Shown here: in pieces, positions 12,081 through 24,150 of the stretch | How the letters are laid out: every line of letters starts with the position of its first letter | Position numbering within the stretch: the first letter of the stretch is position 1 | Source of the DNA: Cardiocondyla obscurior | Lineage: Eukaryota > Arthropoda > Insecta > Hymenoptera > Formicidae | Direction: 5' to 3' | Assembly: GCF_019399895.1 (NCBI RefSeq) | Contig: NC_091868.1 | Location: 6,821,593-6,885,592, forward strand | DNA length: 64,000 bases | Program-made: the position numbers and the translations under genes | The notes under the pieces: generated by a model | The model's database searches: none | What the model saw: only the letters and a program-made list of their open reading frames with translations | Told to the model about the DNA's origin: nothing

Positions 12081-14050
12081 TAGACGATCGTATGCGCTTT
12101 TTGCTCTTTAATAAGATAATAGAGAAACGAGATCTCCCTCCACACTTTTAAACCGCGGCTTCAATAGAATCAAGGCTGTTTCATACGCGGATTTTGCTGA
12201 CGCAGTTTCTTTGAAAGGTATTTACAAATCAGTTTTGTAATTTATATTGCAATCCCCTTTTTGTAAATGCTCTTAGAATTTCATACTTATCCCCGATATA
12301 TTTTAATCCACCTTCTGTTCTTCATCTATTCCGATTCTTTAAGTTCCTTTTTATTTTTCTGTTACGATAATGTAATTGCAAAATCATTTAATGAGAATTT
12401 AATATGTTTGAGACAAAGGAAGAGAGCCGTGTTGTCGTTTCCTCACTCATAATTCAAACACAGCTATACTTAAACGATATTAAAGTCCTTTTGTTTGATG
12501 AAAGTCAAGCCGGCCTGAGCGGTGGACGGTAGCAAACGGCAATTTCACGCGAGTATATAAAAAAAAAGAAAAAAAAGAAAAAAAGAAAACCCCCGTCTTT
12601 CGATAAAACAACGCTTTTACTCTCGGCTCCCGTCTTAGCCTCCTTACTCGTAGGTCGCACGCGGAGGATCAAAAAGTTACAAGATAGAAATTCCAGAGCA
12701 AGTAGCCTCCCCGGTTGTGTTTTATTTTGTATTAAAATCTCTTCGATTAATTTTCCCTTCGATACCGTGAGTCTATTCTACGGTAGAAAAAAATAAAAAA
12801 ATATATAAAATAGAAGAAAAAACGAGAATCACTGGAGCTTCAACTTGAACTCTGTCCTCTGTTATTTTTCTTTTTTTTTTTCTTTTTTTTTCTTTTCGGA
12901 ACGACTGACAACCGTTATATCATAATTACGATGCCACCTCGCCGGTGAGTGGAGGCTCATTATTCTTATTGCATAACGATGCTACCTGTACTCTCGTTAT
13001 CATACTTCCATCGGGATGAAGATATTCCGTTACGCGCACGAGCCCGTCTCTTTCTCTCTCTTTGATTTTTTTTGCTTATACTTATCTCTAATATTATTCA
13101 TTATGTAGTCTTTATATTAATATTTTTATACAATGTACAAATCTGTTCGTCAGGATCAAATTGTTAAAAAAAATACGTCCATTAGAACATTTAGAAACGT
13201 GCCCATCGACGGTGTGGCACGATTCTCTATGTCTCTTATATTTTTATTCCCAATACTTACTTTTCCTCCCCCTTACTTCCTACGATGTGGTCGTCGTTCT
13301 CATGGCCTTGAGCACTTTTCAAGATGTGCTAAATAGCCGCCGAGATGGAAACTTTGCGATCTCGATATCGCGATTTCCAATCCCTTCGGAAAGAAGATCT
13401 CAATCACGAAAGAGGGAGGGGGAGGAAAAGAGAAATAAAATAAATAAGTAAAGTAAGAACGGGGATATGTATGTCTTTTATATAAATATCAATTAGTAAT
13501 TAGTAAGGTATAACTTGAAATCACGATAGCAAACGTAAGCGCCAATAAAAAGAAATTCGAAGGCGGTCTTTTGTAGATTTACGAAGAATTTATTGCCTCT
13601 CGCGCGATCTCACGTACTGTTGTTGCAATTCGAAACCGAAATGACTGTTTGCTAGTAACAACAATCCGTGGAAGTAAATTAAAAGCTCCCCCGTGAAATA
13701 TTTTGTTAAAGCATATAGGGTACTGGTGGGCAAATTAGAAAAGCTATTTTGGATAATCTGTAGATGCGAAAAAAAAATTGAATGTACTGACGGGGATAAA
13801 ATGTAAACTGGAATTAATTATTGCACAGTACACCGCATCGCTCGTTGTTAGTAATCTTAACGATAATTTTGAGAAACGGTACTCGGAAGCGCGCGTCGCT
13901 CGGTAATATTCATAGTCTGCTATACTTTCGAAATTAAACAAGTTTCTATTTCTCTCTCAACGTGCACCGGGAGTGAACGTAAGAAGTTTTAGTTTAAAAT
14001 GCGAAATCCCGATACGCTACAGGCTTAAGCATAATTTATATGTACCATAC
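12081..14050. other. Non-coding, mixed composition
   Basis: No supported exon was seen. Purine (about 12555-12588) and pyrimidine (about 12865-12897) tracts are the main features. A GTGAGT-like donor near 12947 has no matching acceptor. Confidence 0.45.
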
Positions 14051-14720
14051 GTCCTCGGAGGATTGAGCAGAAACACCGAGAAATACCCCCGAGCGAATCC
14101 ACACCACAAGTAGCAGCGTCTCTTCAGGGGTAGTGGATTTTGCCCCTTACCCCTCCGGTTTTCTTCGTTCGCTTAGGTTCTTCGTTAGCGGTTTCGAGGG
14201 CGAAGTGCCGCGGAGTTAGCTAATTGGTTGAACGCCTCCGGCGGCTACTCCCTGAATCCACGATATATACCAAATCCTTCCGCGACCGCGCCCCTAACTA
14301 CTCCGTATTTTCTCCTACCCTGACCCAATCCTAGCTCCATTTCGCATCTATATCTCGGCATCTTGAACGGCTCTGGAAGAAAGAAGAGAGTCCGGAGAAA
14401 CCAGGAAGAGAGGCTGTATACTTTCCGCGAGATTACGAAATCGCGTTTTCGGCATACGCACGCGAATCTACGGGGGCTTGCCGGAGAAAAGCCGGAAACG
14501 TTTTCGGGAGCCGGAGTTTATCTTGGAAAGTTTTCGCCGGTCGTGTCCGAGGATAAGAACGGCGAAATCCGAGATCTCGGTGTCGGTGACAATGAGAGGA
14601 CTCCTCCACTCGATCCCCTCTACCGTCGCCAATTTCGTCCCCGAGAATTGCCGCAAGATATCGCGAACTATCCCAAGTTGCCGCAGTAAATATCGGAATC
14701 ATTATCCGCCATAACGTCGA
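14051..14720. other. CpG-rich island, multi-frame open
   Basis: Frames on both strands are open for about 60-115 codons in overlapping fashion at 14363-14780, but none shows a motif or paired splice sites. An inverted repeat lies at 14126-14154. The island may be a promoter or untranslated leader. Confidence 0.35.
14126..14154. repeat. Inverted repeat, 7-bp stem
   Basis: AGGGGTA and TACCCCT are separated by 15 nt. Confidence 0.5.
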
Positions 14721-17455
14721 TGCACAGATAACGATTTTTACAAACTTATAGAGATTATTAATTTTTTTTATACGCAGCACCAGTTTATCTCTTATCGGAA
14801 AAGCGTGCTACGTAATGCAGATAAACTCATATATTTAAAATTTTATGTGAAAGAAGAAGCTGACTATTTATTTTATCTTTTAATATTGCGATCAAGTGTA
14901 ACTGCGATTAAAAAAAAAATATATATATATATATTTCAAAGGAAAGTTCCAATAAAGATGTGACTCGGAAACTGGCATCGATCGTGACTTTCGAACTTTC
15001 GATGCTAAGGCAATCGAACCTCGTATTAAATTCCATTAATCATTAACATGAAATCCATTAAGTTTCCTTTTTTTTTTTTTAGAAAATTTGTTTTTCTCGT
15101 CGATTTGTTACCCTCTTGAATACGTAATACACCGAGAATATTACGCAACTTTATTATTAAGTCGCGATAACTTTTTTACTAGAGGGTAAAAATTAACATA
15201 AAACTCGCCAGGACAAAATCCACAATTGCGCGAGGAAACCGCGCGATTAATGATGCACCCTGCGTTCGCAATCGCAGCCGGAAGCGCCAAATATCCTTTT
15301 TATAAAGCACGATCGCGCCGTTCATCGGGTATCAGAGCGTTCTCGCAAGCGAGATATACGACGCGGCGCTCGCGTAATTTTCGCCGCGTCGCCCTTTTTC
15401 GTCATGGCTCGTCGTTTCTCATTCGTGCGCGCGTAGAATATATCGCGATTTAGCGCGTTGTCGCGGACGATAAATAGGTAATTGTGAATAAAAGGGTTGT
15501 CCTCTCCGATTTCGATGACTTTGAGATATGTTGTCACTTTACTGAGTGACCCTGTCCACTTTTTAAAGGTCGGTCACTCTTCGTTAAAAAGATATTAACT
15601 AAAAAAATTTAAGAAATATATATAATAAGAGGTCAATCCTTTTATGCACAATTACCAATGTTTGAGTCGTGCTCGCGAATCGGGATTCCTAGCAATAGAC
15701 CGAAGGATTCGTCTACAAGTAGATCGCTTTTTACACCGAATAATGTGTTTAATTAAAAAAAACTCTTATTATCACTCGCGGGCGTTACGATGATTTCGAT
15801 TTTTTCGCCGTTCGCGCGTTACTTTTTCCGCCGCGGACTCGACGGAGGTGCGTCATTAATCACACCCAGCGAAATATTTCCGAAATATAAGGCCGTAATT
15901 ACGTGTCCCTGAGGGTGGCCACCCCGCCTTACCCTCCCCCTCCTGCCCTGCCACCCGTCTTGTCCTCTCTATGGGAGGGCGTGGTACCGAAGACGAAAGA
16001 GGAAGAAAGAGAAAGAGGGAGCGGCGCGGGATTTAAGGAAGAAAAGGTGTTTGACAGAGAAGAGACGCGAGGAAAAGAAATTTAAACTTTCAGAATTGGC
16101 GCTCGCGGACTCGGTAAGAAGATTTCCGCAAGACAAAAGCGGCCTGGCGGGAGGTGGAAGTGAACGGACGAAGGTGCACGGTGGCGGGCTTCGGAAAATG
16201 AATTGGTATTCAGAGGGATCGGGGCGACGCAATTACATTCCGATTGTCTCATCGTTTGAATAGTCCCTCATCGATTGTATTGAATCTTAATTGGCTGTAG
16301 AGTACTGAGGGGGGTCTCGAAACTGCAATTGTCTATCGCTTACGGAGTTTTGTTTGCAGAAGGAAACCGGCCTGGTCGACCGAAGATAATAATGTTTTGC
16401 GAATTGAGACTGATCCGTTGAATCTCGTCGCGATTGGGAGGCTCGAATTGCACGACGGCGATGGGTGCGCGTATTCGAAAGGACGTTCCCGTTTATGAAT
16501 ATATTTTGCAACATTTAAATCACTTGTACTATAAAAAGCTCGAGACTTAATGCTGTCTCTCGAACGAGCTCTTTGACTCATGTGTTTTGGCGGAATAATG
16601 AAGTTACTTGAATGGTTTTTAATAAATTTTTTTTACTTGTTTGTTTCTTTTTTTTTTGATTATTAAATAGAGCTATTAATTATGCAGTTTATAGTAAAAT
16701 GTTACAATATTATTTTAGTCTTATAATTATTTTAATATACTTATCCGAATTTAAGTTATCTGATGTGGAGATTACTACGTTATTCTATATTTTACGAATT
16801 GAGAAGAAAAGTTTTTCGAGGGGAGAGGAAGTAACATACTTGCAAAACGTATTCGCAGAGTTCTTCAGTTAGTAGCGGGGAAAGAAATCATTTGACGGAG
16901 AAAATGAAAATAAGAGACCAGATGTGTCCCGAACAAAAACCCGCTTCTGATTGTCACATCGTTTTCTTTTTCCCATTTCTTCCCTTTTTCTTTGAGCTCT
17001 CAATACCTAGTCAAATCGTTTGTGGTTTTATATATCCAAATCCCTCTTGTAGATATCGATTTTCAAGCAATGATTATATCAATTAAACAAAGATGAATTA
17101 TTAAATAACTCACCGCAAGCTTTTCACGATAAACAGACAGTTTATAAGCGTTCGTGTAATATTGAATGCAGTTCTTCTTAAAAACAGAATATAAATTTAA
17201 TCCCGCTCGTTACCCATTTTAACAACCCAAAGAGACAAACATTATCGGCCGGATGAAACAAAAAGCGCTCTATTCCTAAACGCGTGACGACGAAACCGAA
17301 CAATGTCATAATAATCCTCTGTAATCCGTGAACAATTGCGTGATAATTCCATAATCTCATAATCCCTTAACAATCCCGTAATAAGTATACAACGAAACGT
17401 AATAAGTATATATGTACGTCATTGCAGAGATGTGCCGTTTAAAATTCGTGATCTG
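14721..17455. other. Non-coding, AT-rich then CpG-rich
   Basis: The stretch contains a TA array near 14915-14934, a T-tract acceptor-like site ending 15082 and a CpG-rich block at 15200-16300 with no assignable exon. A degenerate tandem repeat lies at 17343-17410. Confidence 0.45.
17343..17410 (+). repeat. Degenerate short tandem and 13-mer repeats
   Basis: Three 8-nt units of the form ATAAT(T/C)(C/T)C lie head to tail at 17343-17366. Two exact copies of CGTAATAAGTATA follow at 17377-17389 and 17398-17410, a 21-bp period. This looks like a decayed minisatellite. Confidence 0.6.
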
Positions 17456-17513
17456 TTTCTTTTTTTTCTTTTCGCTTTTCTTTTTTTATTTTTTTTTTTT
17501 TATTTTTTAATAG

Positions 17514-17683
17514 TTACAAGATTCTTTATGAGAGACGATATTTTTGATCTGATAAAGGGAAACGCGAATAACGTCGTTGAATGTTGGAGCTCGTATAAAA
17601 AAGCATCTCGTACCGTCTTTATTGAAAGTGTTAACTCCGGCGCCAACTCTGATCTCCGTTACATCTCACGGAAGGGAAACTAA
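17514..17683 (+). CDS. Candidate terminal exon, unknown protein
   Basis: A pyrimidine tract of about 50 nt ends in aatag. It is followed by a frame open to a TAA at 17681-17683. The frame holds an ATG shortly after the acceptor, starting MRDDIFDLIKGNANNVVECW, and ends with YISRKGN. AATAAA lies 65 nt past the stop. Two leading bases imply an upstream phase-1 intron. No family is recognised, and AATAAA is common in AT-rich DNA, so confidence is low. Confidence 0.22.
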
Positions 17684-17747
17684 TCATCTTCCGCAGATGC
17701 AGAGGGTCATGGGCCGGGCGCGCGGCACGAGGCGCGCACAGCGGGAT

Positions 17748-17753
17748 AATAAA
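17748..17753 (+). terminator. Possible poly(A) signal AATAAA
   Basis: AATAAA 65 nt downstream of the stop of the candidate exon ending at 17683. Confidence 0.2.
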
Positions 17754-18900
17754 ATTGCCGCGCCTCTCCGATTTTTATCTCACATAAGACGCGAGGGTGT
17801 CCGCGCGCTAAAAGGCCAGATATATTTTCCGAATAACTTTAAAGCGGGGCGCGCACGCGATCGATGCTCACGGCTGCGCGGTTTCCGCGTAGATGAGGAG
17901 GAAAGAGGGAAGGCCGACGGGTGTTATAAGGAACAAGCGCGATCACTTCGATCCCCGGGGCTTCGAGACGAGGTAATAAAATTGTTTGTTTTAACCAGAT
18001 AAAAATGCAGGGCTCGAATACGTGCTTCCTAAAGTGTTGACGATGAAAACGATACCGCTCGCGCGGCCTGGAAATAAGCGGGAACGACGTGGCCGAAAAA
18101 CAGAGATAGAGCACGGCGCGAGAGGACCGTTCGCCAACAGCCGACGTTTGTTGTATCGGGACAGGACGGGAAAAGTCGGATCGCGAATAAAACAAAACGC
18201 GCAGCATCGTCAAAAATAGACAGATAGAGAGATGGGAAGAGAGAATGAGAAAAACAGGTATACCGGCAAACATCAAAGGGGAGGGGGAGGGGGAACTCGG
18301 GGGAGGAAAAAGGGTTGCGAGGAGCGAAATGTTCCTCCCGGTTTTGCGACCGGATGTGCGGCGGGGACAGAGCCGCGTGCTATCGACGCATCAACGCGTT
18401 TTGAGCTTTTGAGCTTGGAGCTTTTAAAATCTGTCACCGGCACACATTAACCGTTACGCACTTCGAGCCCGGTTACACAATGCGCGAGCGCCGACTGCCA
18501 GCGCACTGCTTGTTTTCCAGCCGTTGTGCCGAATGCAAACGAATGTATGTAGTTACGTATCGTCCTGGTTATCGACACGCGTTGTTCCCGTTGGACGCCC
18601 TACGCGAAGGTAGAGCAAATTTGTTGCGCACATGTTGCTCCTTTGAAACTGATCCGATTATTTGGCGGGCCGGGGGGGGGGAAAAAAAGGGGGGAAATTG
18701 ACAATTATAAGAGAAATTATGTATATTACTTGTTGTAGAGAATATGCATGGATCGCGACTTTTCTCCAATTAATAACCATTTTCTTACGCAAATCGTCGT
18801 CTCTTGTCTTTCAATCGAATTCAAAGCAGAAAGGGCTCGGATAAGAATCCGTTCTTTATTTATTTAAGTGACAAGTACGTCTTAAAAATTCCTTAGTTTT
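17754..18900. other. CpG/GA-rich island, no assignable gene
   Basis: GA-rich sequence with overlapping frames on both strands (up to about 145 codons on the minus strand), none motif-bearing. It contains a strong quadruplex motif at 18278-18303 and a 10-nt G run at 18672-18681. Confidence 0.35.
18278..18303 (+). other. Potential G-quadruplex
   Basis: G runs of 4, 5, 5 and 5 with loops of 1, 1 and 5 nt. This is the tightest quadruplex motif in the window. Confidence 0.7.
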
Positions 18901-18942
18901 CTTGAGATATATATATTTTTTTCCTTTTTTTTTTTTCCTCAG

Positions 18943-19070
18943 ACGTTTCAATGAAACGTAATGAGATGCAAAATAATTTTCCGCCGTCTAACATAAGATC
19001 ACAGCGTGTAACGAAAGTCGGGAGATGCACTAGGAGGTACACGCTCCGTATAATTCGCGTCGAGATGTGA
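18943..19070 (+). CDS. Candidate exon after strong acceptor
   Basis: A near-continuous C/T tract ends in ttcctcag, one of the best acceptors in the window. The following frame is open for 41 codons (VSMKRNEMQNNFPPSN at its start) to a TGA at 19068-19070. A weaker donor (GGAG/GTACAC) occurs at 19037. The ACGTTTCA/TGAAACGT near-palindrome sits right at the exon start. The product is not recognised; a chance open frame remains likely. Confidence 0.17.
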
Positions 19071-22000
19071 GCTTCTATAGCTTTTTACGCGGCACGATTT
19101 ATGAAGACTTCAGCACGATGGGTGCCGACTGGGCGCCGAACGGCCCTCAAAATTGATTAATGAACGAGGCGGCCGATCGATTCGATTAAACCAGTGTAAA
19201 CGAAAGGGGCGACCGATAAATATCTGCCGATATAAACGTCGACGTTACGCCGTGACTTTTCCATAAATCAAAACCCGGCCACGTATGTGCCGCGTAAACG
19301 TGCCAACGCGCCCAACAATAACAATCCCTGCAGCCAGATCGGGCACAACCACGGTAATTGACGTGTACGCGTGACAACAATCGTTGAAAAAAAAAAAAGA
19401 AAAAAAAATAGATCGTTGCACAGCGCGTTATTACGTCCCATATTATTAAGCGTTGTCTAATTAACCATAAATTACAAAGCCCGTCACCGATCACAAATAA
19501 ATACTTTCCGAAGGGAATGCGAATAATTGCCGATTCGGTCACCTGCGTTAAAACGAGAAATTCACGTAATTAATATCCGTTAACCTAACAGTTAATTAAC
19601 AATTACATGGCGCGTGAAGAATGGATAAAATCGAAATAACTCGCGCAACGGTGATTTTATAATATGATTTTGCGATTTTGTACGTTTAATTTGTTTGACA
19701 GCTGTTATAATTGCTTAAGCTGCGCTCGAACGCCAACGCGAGATCGCGGAAAAAGTAGACAGTCGCGCAATACGTGCCGTTTTCCTAACGCAAAACACTT
19801 GCGTCGCATACCGGAGATAGATGATGTGTGCAAAGAGTTATACATCCATTTACGTACACATGTACAATATACAGATCCTACGTAGCACGAATAAGCGAGT
19901 GAACAAGGGGAATAAGGAGGAAGAGGATATGCGAGTATATCTGCGTAGTAAGGCTGCCACTGACAGCCCTGTCTTCACAGGCAAATTTCACTTTTTGTCA
20001 ACGAACGGGTCGTTTGAAAGGAACGAATATTGGATTCGGTTATTACTTCTTCGACCTTCGTCCGATTCTATACCTCCTCTCGATCTATCTCCGCGTAACA
20101 AACTGTATGCGCAAAATCGATTTCTCTTCGCGATCATGCATATATACATACGTATGTAAAATCATTTTCTTTATCATAAAAAATATTTTAACTTATCGCG
20201 GCTCTAAATAAATAAAAAAAAAAAATTTTTTTTTAATCAAAAATAAGAACTCAATGTAAATATACATCGTATGCAATAAAAAAAAAATTGTGTTATCAGA
20301 AAAATGCAAGAGCAGTTGCAGTAATATGTATGTACATATGTACACGAGAAAGTCGTGTTTCATAAAAGTAATTCAAAAATACTTTTTCTTCATCCGAAAA
20401 TGATAAAAGCAAAGCTGCGCCGCGTTAAAATTTAACGAAAAAGAACCTGGTATTGAGAAATACTGCGCGCGGTAACAATGTTGTCTGTGAAATTCATGAT
20501 AGCGTATAATAAAATAGAAATCTGAAACGCGAAAAAAAAAAAGAAAGTGGGGAAAATGTGTTAATTAATAACGGCCGACATATGACTATTTATTTATTTA
20601 TATTGCGCGTAACGCACGTTACCTCATTCCATTAATTATATTTTGCCTTTTATCGAAAAATGCATTCGCACAGACGACCAATGTAATTGTGAGTCATATG
20701 TATAAAACATAAGTTTATTCATTTGTCGGCTGCAATATGTAACGTGCGATATAATATTTTGTGTTATAAATTTTCGGTGCAATTATATTTACATTAACGG
20801 CAGGTAGGCGAAAAAGCGCGAATAGAGCGTGACATATATGAATTTTGTAATGGAATTTAGTTGAGTTTATTACGCACAACTCGCGCTGGGTTGTTTCAAA
20901 ATCAGTGTCTATTAATATAACTGCGTATACAATATCGTGTTGGATTCCAGAACAAATATTTTCGCCCGGCGCAACATGTGATTTAACAATTATTCACCCA
21001 CTAATAATCCGATCTGCTTATTTCAAAACAGCCATTTATTAAATTTAATTAAACTTATTAAAATATCAGTAATAAAAGATTATTATAAAAGGCAATTGAG
21101 TTAATTTCTCATAATTTATAGCATTATAAAGAGGAGGAACTATGCTATATCCCGACATTGTGTTGAAACGTGATTACTCTAATAATCCCGCCGTTGTTGT
21201 GAAACGGAATAATTAAAGAAAGATTTTATTAGATTCATAGCAATCTAGCTAAAGCAAATAGAGCCGATTAAACTCCATTATTATTCCTGATAAATTGCCA
21301 ATTCCGTTCAAGCCGCACCTTTCGAAATTTCATGATTGATACGCCAAGACTTCGAGAAAAAAGGAAAGAAAAAAAGGAGAGGGGGGAAAAAAAACCACAG
21401 AGATGTGAGACGAAAACAGATTAGCTAATATCATAACGGAGTTCCTTACTTTAATACCGCCACGAGATAAATGGTACGATAAGCAACGCAGGTTAAGATT
21501 GAAAGAAGAAAGAGCGTAGTTACTTCGGTGATTTATCATAGAAATCCATAGCGATATAATGTAACTTATTAAATACACTAATTAAGTTGCGGGCTTTGAT
21601 TCCTTCTCTCTGTCTCTCTGTCCTTTTCTTTTTATTCTGTATTATCAGTGAAATAATTTTAAATAATTCAATCTACATTTGCATTCTATCTACAGTATTT
21701 TAAGTTCTTATTACTTTCTTAAATTAATCCGATAACTGGCACCGTGGTTTATTAATATTTAAAATCCTAAGCCGCGTCGTCGTAAGACCGCCTGCAAGAA
21801 AACGCGATACTTCCCACGTACGTTCTTTCAACAAAAATTATGATCGCGTAATGTTGCGTTTATCGCCGCGCATCGTCATCCCCGTTCATCTCATCGTTAC
21901 TTATAAGCGGACAAAGGCGGAATTGTCCGGAATTGAGAACGGCGGGCACAACAAGAAACTCCGTCATTTTAATTTTAGTCCGACGACGCTGTGACGACGG
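19071..22000. other. Non-coding
   Basis: CpG-rich to about 19.4 kb, then AT-rich. An acceptor-like site (ctgtcttcacag, ending 19980) opens a frame with no matching donor. Nothing else was noted. Confidence 0.45.
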
Positions 22001-22375
22001 GACGGTCAACAGCCACGCAAGAGTGAGGGTGGCGGGGGGAGTAACGGAACGTATGTAGGTGGTGAACAGTCGGAGTAGCGTAAGGGAGAGTCAAAGGGAG
22101 GGACGGGCCGACAGCAGAGCGGCAGCGAGGTGTTAGTTTCCTGGTCGGATATTAGCTGTCACGCGGCTCAGTGGACAGGACACACACCAGACGTATACAC
22201 AGAGAGGACACGGTGTAAAGGTAACACCAACGCCCTAAGTACGCCGGACAAGTCCGGCATTGGGAGCTTTGCCACACATTTATGTATAGAAAAATCTGAT
22301 CGCGCGCCAACGAGAAGCCGGATTATATTCGCGGCGTTTCAACAGAGCGCTCGCTCTCTCTCTTTCTCTCTCTTT

Positions 22376-22654
22376 TCATCTCACAGATGTAAACCTATCG
22401 GAGCCTATCGCCACGTTACCGCCCTTTCCTGAATTTTCGTGCCCTTCACGGGAGGGAAAACGAATCTGCGAGTATGTCAGATTGATCGGCCGATATAAGC
22501 AAGAAACTTCACCGAAACACACCGAGATAGTCGGGACATAAATAACGACGCGGATGCGAGGTCTCGTCGCGACGCCCTTTCCCGAAACTCCACTCTCGCC
22601 GCTGTCCTCGTCGGGCGCGATTATCTCGCTAGAAGTTTCGTTGTTACGTCGCAT
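22376..22654 (-). CDS. Candidate ORF with ATG and good start context
   Basis: A 92-codon minus-strand frame begins with a true ATG (22654-22652), with A at -3. It starts MRRNNETSSEIIAPDEDSGE, an acidic and serine-rich N-terminus typical of real insect proteins, and has many C- or G-ending codons. It could be a single small ORF, or a first coding exon using a donor near FTS/GTGAGA at its end. It overlaps head-on a plus-strand exon candidate (22387-22541), and at most one is likely to be coding. No domain is recognised. Confidence 0.25.
   Translation of the reverse strand: MRRNNETSSEIIAPDEDSGESGVSGKGVATRPRIRVVIYVPTISVCFGEVSCLYRPINLTYSQIRFPSREGHENSGKGGNVAIGSDRFTSVR
22387..22541 (+). CDS. Candidate terminal exon after 166-nt intron
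   Basis: A donor at 22221 (GTAAAG/GTAACA) and a very strong acceptor (tctcttttcatctcacag, ending 22386) delimit a 166-nt intron. The upstream frame, open from about 22080 to 22220, ends with one base. The downstream exon supplies two, so the frame continues as VNLSEPIATLPPFPEFSCPS and on to a TAA at 22539-22541. AATAAA follows at 22672. The upstream block has no in-frame ATG, so an earlier exon would be needed. It competes with the minus-strand ORF over the same bases. Confidence 0.23.
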
Positions 22655-22671
22655 TGTGCATTCCTAACGCT

Positions 22672-22677
22672 AATAAA
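22672..22677 (+). terminator. Possible poly(A) signal AATAAA
   Basis: AATAAA 130 nt beyond the candidate plus-strand stop at 22541. Confidence 0.2.
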
Positions 22678-22699
22678 TGATTAAAGTGGATTAATTTCG

Positions 22700-24150
22700 T
22701 GCCCGGCTTGAAGTAAAAGATTGCAAAATTAAATCGACATTCTCGTGATATTTACAATTGCCGCATGCTCGAAGTCTGGTGATTTTTATTATTATTAATG
22801 GATCGTTTAATAATTTGCCGCGCATACATTGTCGGTTTACTTTCTATAATCTACCATTTTTAACGCACAGTCGCTGGTAATAGATTATAATTTAATTATA
22901 TCAATGAATTCATAATTAATATTTGCACGACGATCCATTCCGCTATAATTGGCAATCAGTTTTCCGGAATTAGCGGATGGTCGATATTCCACGGTAAAGA
23001 GAAGTACAAAGCCCGCCGATTTTCTTTACACATATAAATCGTAATGAATGCCATTTCCATCCTGAAAGTAGAACATATCGAGTTTTTGCCTCCGCTGACT
23101 TATATCATCGTTTCATCCAGCGTATGCCACGCGCAAATCTATAAATTACTCGAAAAAAAAAAAAAAAAAAAAAGAAAAGAAAGAAAGAAAGAAAAGAGAA
23201 AAAAAGACAAAAAAAAATATGAAGAAAAGAGGCAAATTGCTCCGCGCCACGTAATTGCGATTTATAATGGGGATCGATGGGTCGGGCGCGACTGACAGCC
23301 ATAAGCCAAGTAGCCGTGTTACATTGTAACTCTCGCTCGCAAAGCAAGCAAGGAAGCGAGCGAGCAAGCAGCCGCTCAAAGTGTCTTCCAATTTAACGGG
23401 CGGCCGGGACGGCTTGATGAGCGCGTATCCGGGGTATCGCTGATCCGCTATCCGAATATCTCCATATACGTGTAAACCTGTGGCCTATGTTGTAGTCAAG
23501 GTGCGGCATACGTGATGCAATGCAGCCCAGATCGTCACCGGAATACCAAACTACCAGCCCTTTCCCCTCGCCCCCGCCTACCTTTGCCATCCATACTCGG
23601 TGCACGGAATCGTCGTCTTCCTCGCCCGCGTCCCTACCCTCCTTCCACCTCCCCCTCGTTCCCGCACGACGACGGGGAAGGCGCGTCCAAACGGAGCCCT
23701 CGCATCATTCTCATGTTGGGGCGCGTGCGTGTATCTACCTCATCCCCTCGTGTACACGTCGTACGCTTATGTACGGCGAAACTTATTGCCGCTCGCGCAC
23801 GGGAGTTTACATCCTGAATCTACAAAATGCAACTTCAATATCAATACTAGAATCTAGAGTCGCGTCACGCCTTCTACGAAATTACGGGTTTTACAGTCCC
23901 TGGCCCTCTTTTTTTTCTCTCCCCTCCCACCCCCTTCCCTTTTTATCATGGAGACGAGAGACTGACCCGCAGTGCTTGACACATATTCACGCTTTGACTT
24001 CGGTAAATTTTGCTCCTACGTACCTCTCGTGTTATACACACCACGTTCTGAATCGCGAGAATGAGATCTAGAGGCAGATATCTCGGTGGCCTCGGAGTCG
24101 GCTGTGTTAAATCCGTCTCTATTTCATTTCGGCCTCGGCGTACGCAAATA
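22700..24150. other. AT-rich, then pyrimidine/CpG-rich, no gene
   Basis: The stretch holds a long A/AAAG tract and a CpG-rich block at 23.4-24.1 kb. Plus-strand frames in that block are open (up to 183 codons in one, overlapping others) but are low-complexity P/S/R-rich, as expected from C/T-rich DNA. Confidence 0.4.
23153..23217 (+). repeat. Poly-A passing into AAAG repeats
   Basis: A run of over 20 A is followed by AAAG and AAAAG units and a further A run. Confidence 0.8.

Noticed and set aside
24017..24064. 24-nt minus-strand block between acceptor- and donor-like sites
   Set aside because: GTACGT donor and an average acceptor; no phase partner found.
23520..24071. 183-codon plus-strand open frame
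   Set aside because: Low-complexity Pro/Ser/Arg sequence from C/T-rich DNA, overlapped by two other open frames.
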